The position numbers and the translations under genes are program-made. Below the pieces are notes generated by a model, which was not told the DNA's origin, did not search any database, and saw nothing but the letters and a program-made list of their open reading frames with translations. Below, piece by piece: positions 6,233 to 6,608 of a DNA stretch of 6,608 nt (position 1 is its first letter; every line of letters begins with the position of its first letter). Origin of the DNA: Rikenella sp. (GTDB lineage Bacteria; Bacteroidota; Bacteroidia; Bacteroidales; Rikenellaceae); NCBI GenBank assembly GCA_029054535.1, contig JAIDFC010000008.1, forward strand, positions 1-6,608, read 5' to 3'.

Positions 6233-6285
6233 TGCCGCTTTTTACAAAAAGCGGCAGTTCCAGTCGGTAGCCAATGAATGGGATA
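6233..6285. repeat. Hairpin plus copy of the 2274-2440 repeat arm
   Basis: TGCCGCTTTTT (6233-6243) and AAAAAGCGGCA (6246-6256) form an 11-bp inverted repeat. The 16 bases 6246-6261 (AAAAAGCGGCAGTTCC) are identical to the reverse complement of 2304-2319, and the match resumes with GTAGCC and CCAATGAA after small differences, one being an indel of about 11 bases. This is a third copy of the arm. Confidence 0.75.
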
Positions 6286-6322
6286 TTCCGATAATAAAAC
6301 ATACGAAGTGATAACAAAGATT

Positions 6323-6330
6323 TATCTTTG
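6323..6330 (+). promoter_or_regulatory. Bacteroidetes -7 promoter box TATCTTTG before dapF
   Basis: An exact TAnnTTTG match ending only seven bases before the dapF ATG. With the usual start of transcription a few bases past the box, the mRNA would have almost no leader. The box is the right half of a 16-base palindrome, CAAAGAT-TT-ATCTTTG (6315-6330). No convincing -33 TTG is visible. Confidence 0.6.
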
Positions 6331-6337
6331 CGAGGTT

Positions 6338-6608
6338 ATGAGACGGATTGTTTTTGAGAAATACCAGGGAGCCGGGAACGATTTCGTGTTGATCGACGCC
6401 CGAGAAGGGTGGCCGGGGTTGACGCGCGACGAGGTGAGACGGTTATGCGATCGTCGTTTCGGGGTGGGTGCCGACGGGTTGATGACCTTGGAGCGCGATC
6501 CGGCGGGGACTGATTTTTACATGCGTTATTATAATTCGGACGGCGGCGAGTCGACCATGTGCGGGAACGGCGGTCGGTGCATCGCTCGGTTTGCGGACCA
6601 TCTGGGAA
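6338..6608 (+). CDS. dapF: Diaminopimelate epimerase, N-terminal part (cut by window end)
   Basis: The first 90 residues of DapF, the cytoplasmic cofactor-independent epimerase turning LL- into meso-diaminopimelate for lysine and peptidoglycan synthesis. Family landmarks are FEKYQGAGNDFVLID at residues 6-20, RRFGVGADGL at 39-48, the substrate-contacting YYNSDGGE at 64-71, and the catalytic-cysteine motif MCGNGGRC at 74-81, where C75 is the first catalytic cysteine (C73 in E. coli). The second cysteine lies beyond the window; the family is usually about 260-275 residues. The ATG at 6338 is supported because the protein begins exactly where family members do, with CGAGG just upstream. Divergent from the M23-like gene. 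In many Bacteroidales dapL follows dapF, which cannot be seen here. Confidence 0.98.
   Translation, partial: MRRIVFEKYQGAGNDFVLIDAREGWPGLTRDEVRRLCDRRFGVGADGLMTLERDPAGTDFYMRYYNSDGGESTMCGNGGRCIARFADHLG

Larger units (their letters stand above)
5941..6322. other. Divergent intergenic region filled with hairpins
   Basis: This stretch separates the two outward-facing promoters of the M23-like gene and dapF and holds no gene I can support. It contains four hairpin structures (6002-6025, 6040-6056, 6094-6163, 6233-6256) and fragments related to the inverted repeat at 2274-2440. Both neighbouring genes start here rather than end, so these hairpins are not simple terminators of flanking genes. Decayed repeat elements inserted between the promoters is my reading. 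Confidence 0.7.

Noticed and set aside
6002..6256. Intrinsic terminators
   Set aside because: Stems are strong but no T-run follows on either strand, and both flanking genes begin here instead of ending.

Overview
The window reads as a chromosomal housekeeping segment from a GC-rich member of the Bacteroidales, most likely an Alistipes-like Rikenellaceae. The evidence is the gene set (dxr, rseP and a GH3-family gene in one run, with dapF opposite), the TAnnTTTG-type -7 boxes in front of two genes, and GC-rich coding sequence separated by AT-rich, hairpin-filled gaps. The genus is inference; no rRNA or tRNA gene is present to settle it.

Layout. Positions 1-741 hold no gene I can support. They are a dense cluster of palindromes and degenerate direct repeats. 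Positions 742-5909 carry four genes on the minus strand. In transcription order these are a membrane-anchored LytM/M23-domain protein (5909-5058), dxr/ispC (5038-3854), rseP (3778-2453) and a GH3 acyl-adenylate-family protein (2247-742). The first three are closely spaced (19 and 75 bases) behind one recognisable -7 element, so they look like one operon. The GH3 gene follows after a 205-base gap that contains a 37-base inverted repeat. Positions 5910-6337 are a divergent intergenic region loaded with hairpins. At 6338 dapF starts on the plus strand and runs off the window.

How the genes fit together. dxr makes the isoprenoid precursor MEP, needed for undecaprenyl carrier lipid. DapF makes meso-diaminopimelate for peptidoglycan. 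The M23-like protein sits at the envelope, and RseP is an intramembrane protease that cleaves membrane proteins. The theme is cell envelope building and surveillance. The GH3 protein has an unknown substrate.

What stands out. The M23 domain has lost most of its zinc ligands and is probably a pseudo-enzyme. The non-coding regions share several short palindromic and inverted-repeat motifs that recur 4-5.5 kb apart, including between two divergent promoters where terminators are not expected. This points to a family of small dispersed repeat elements. I see no CRISPR array, transposase, prophage or defence system, and I do not claim a new enzymatic system here.
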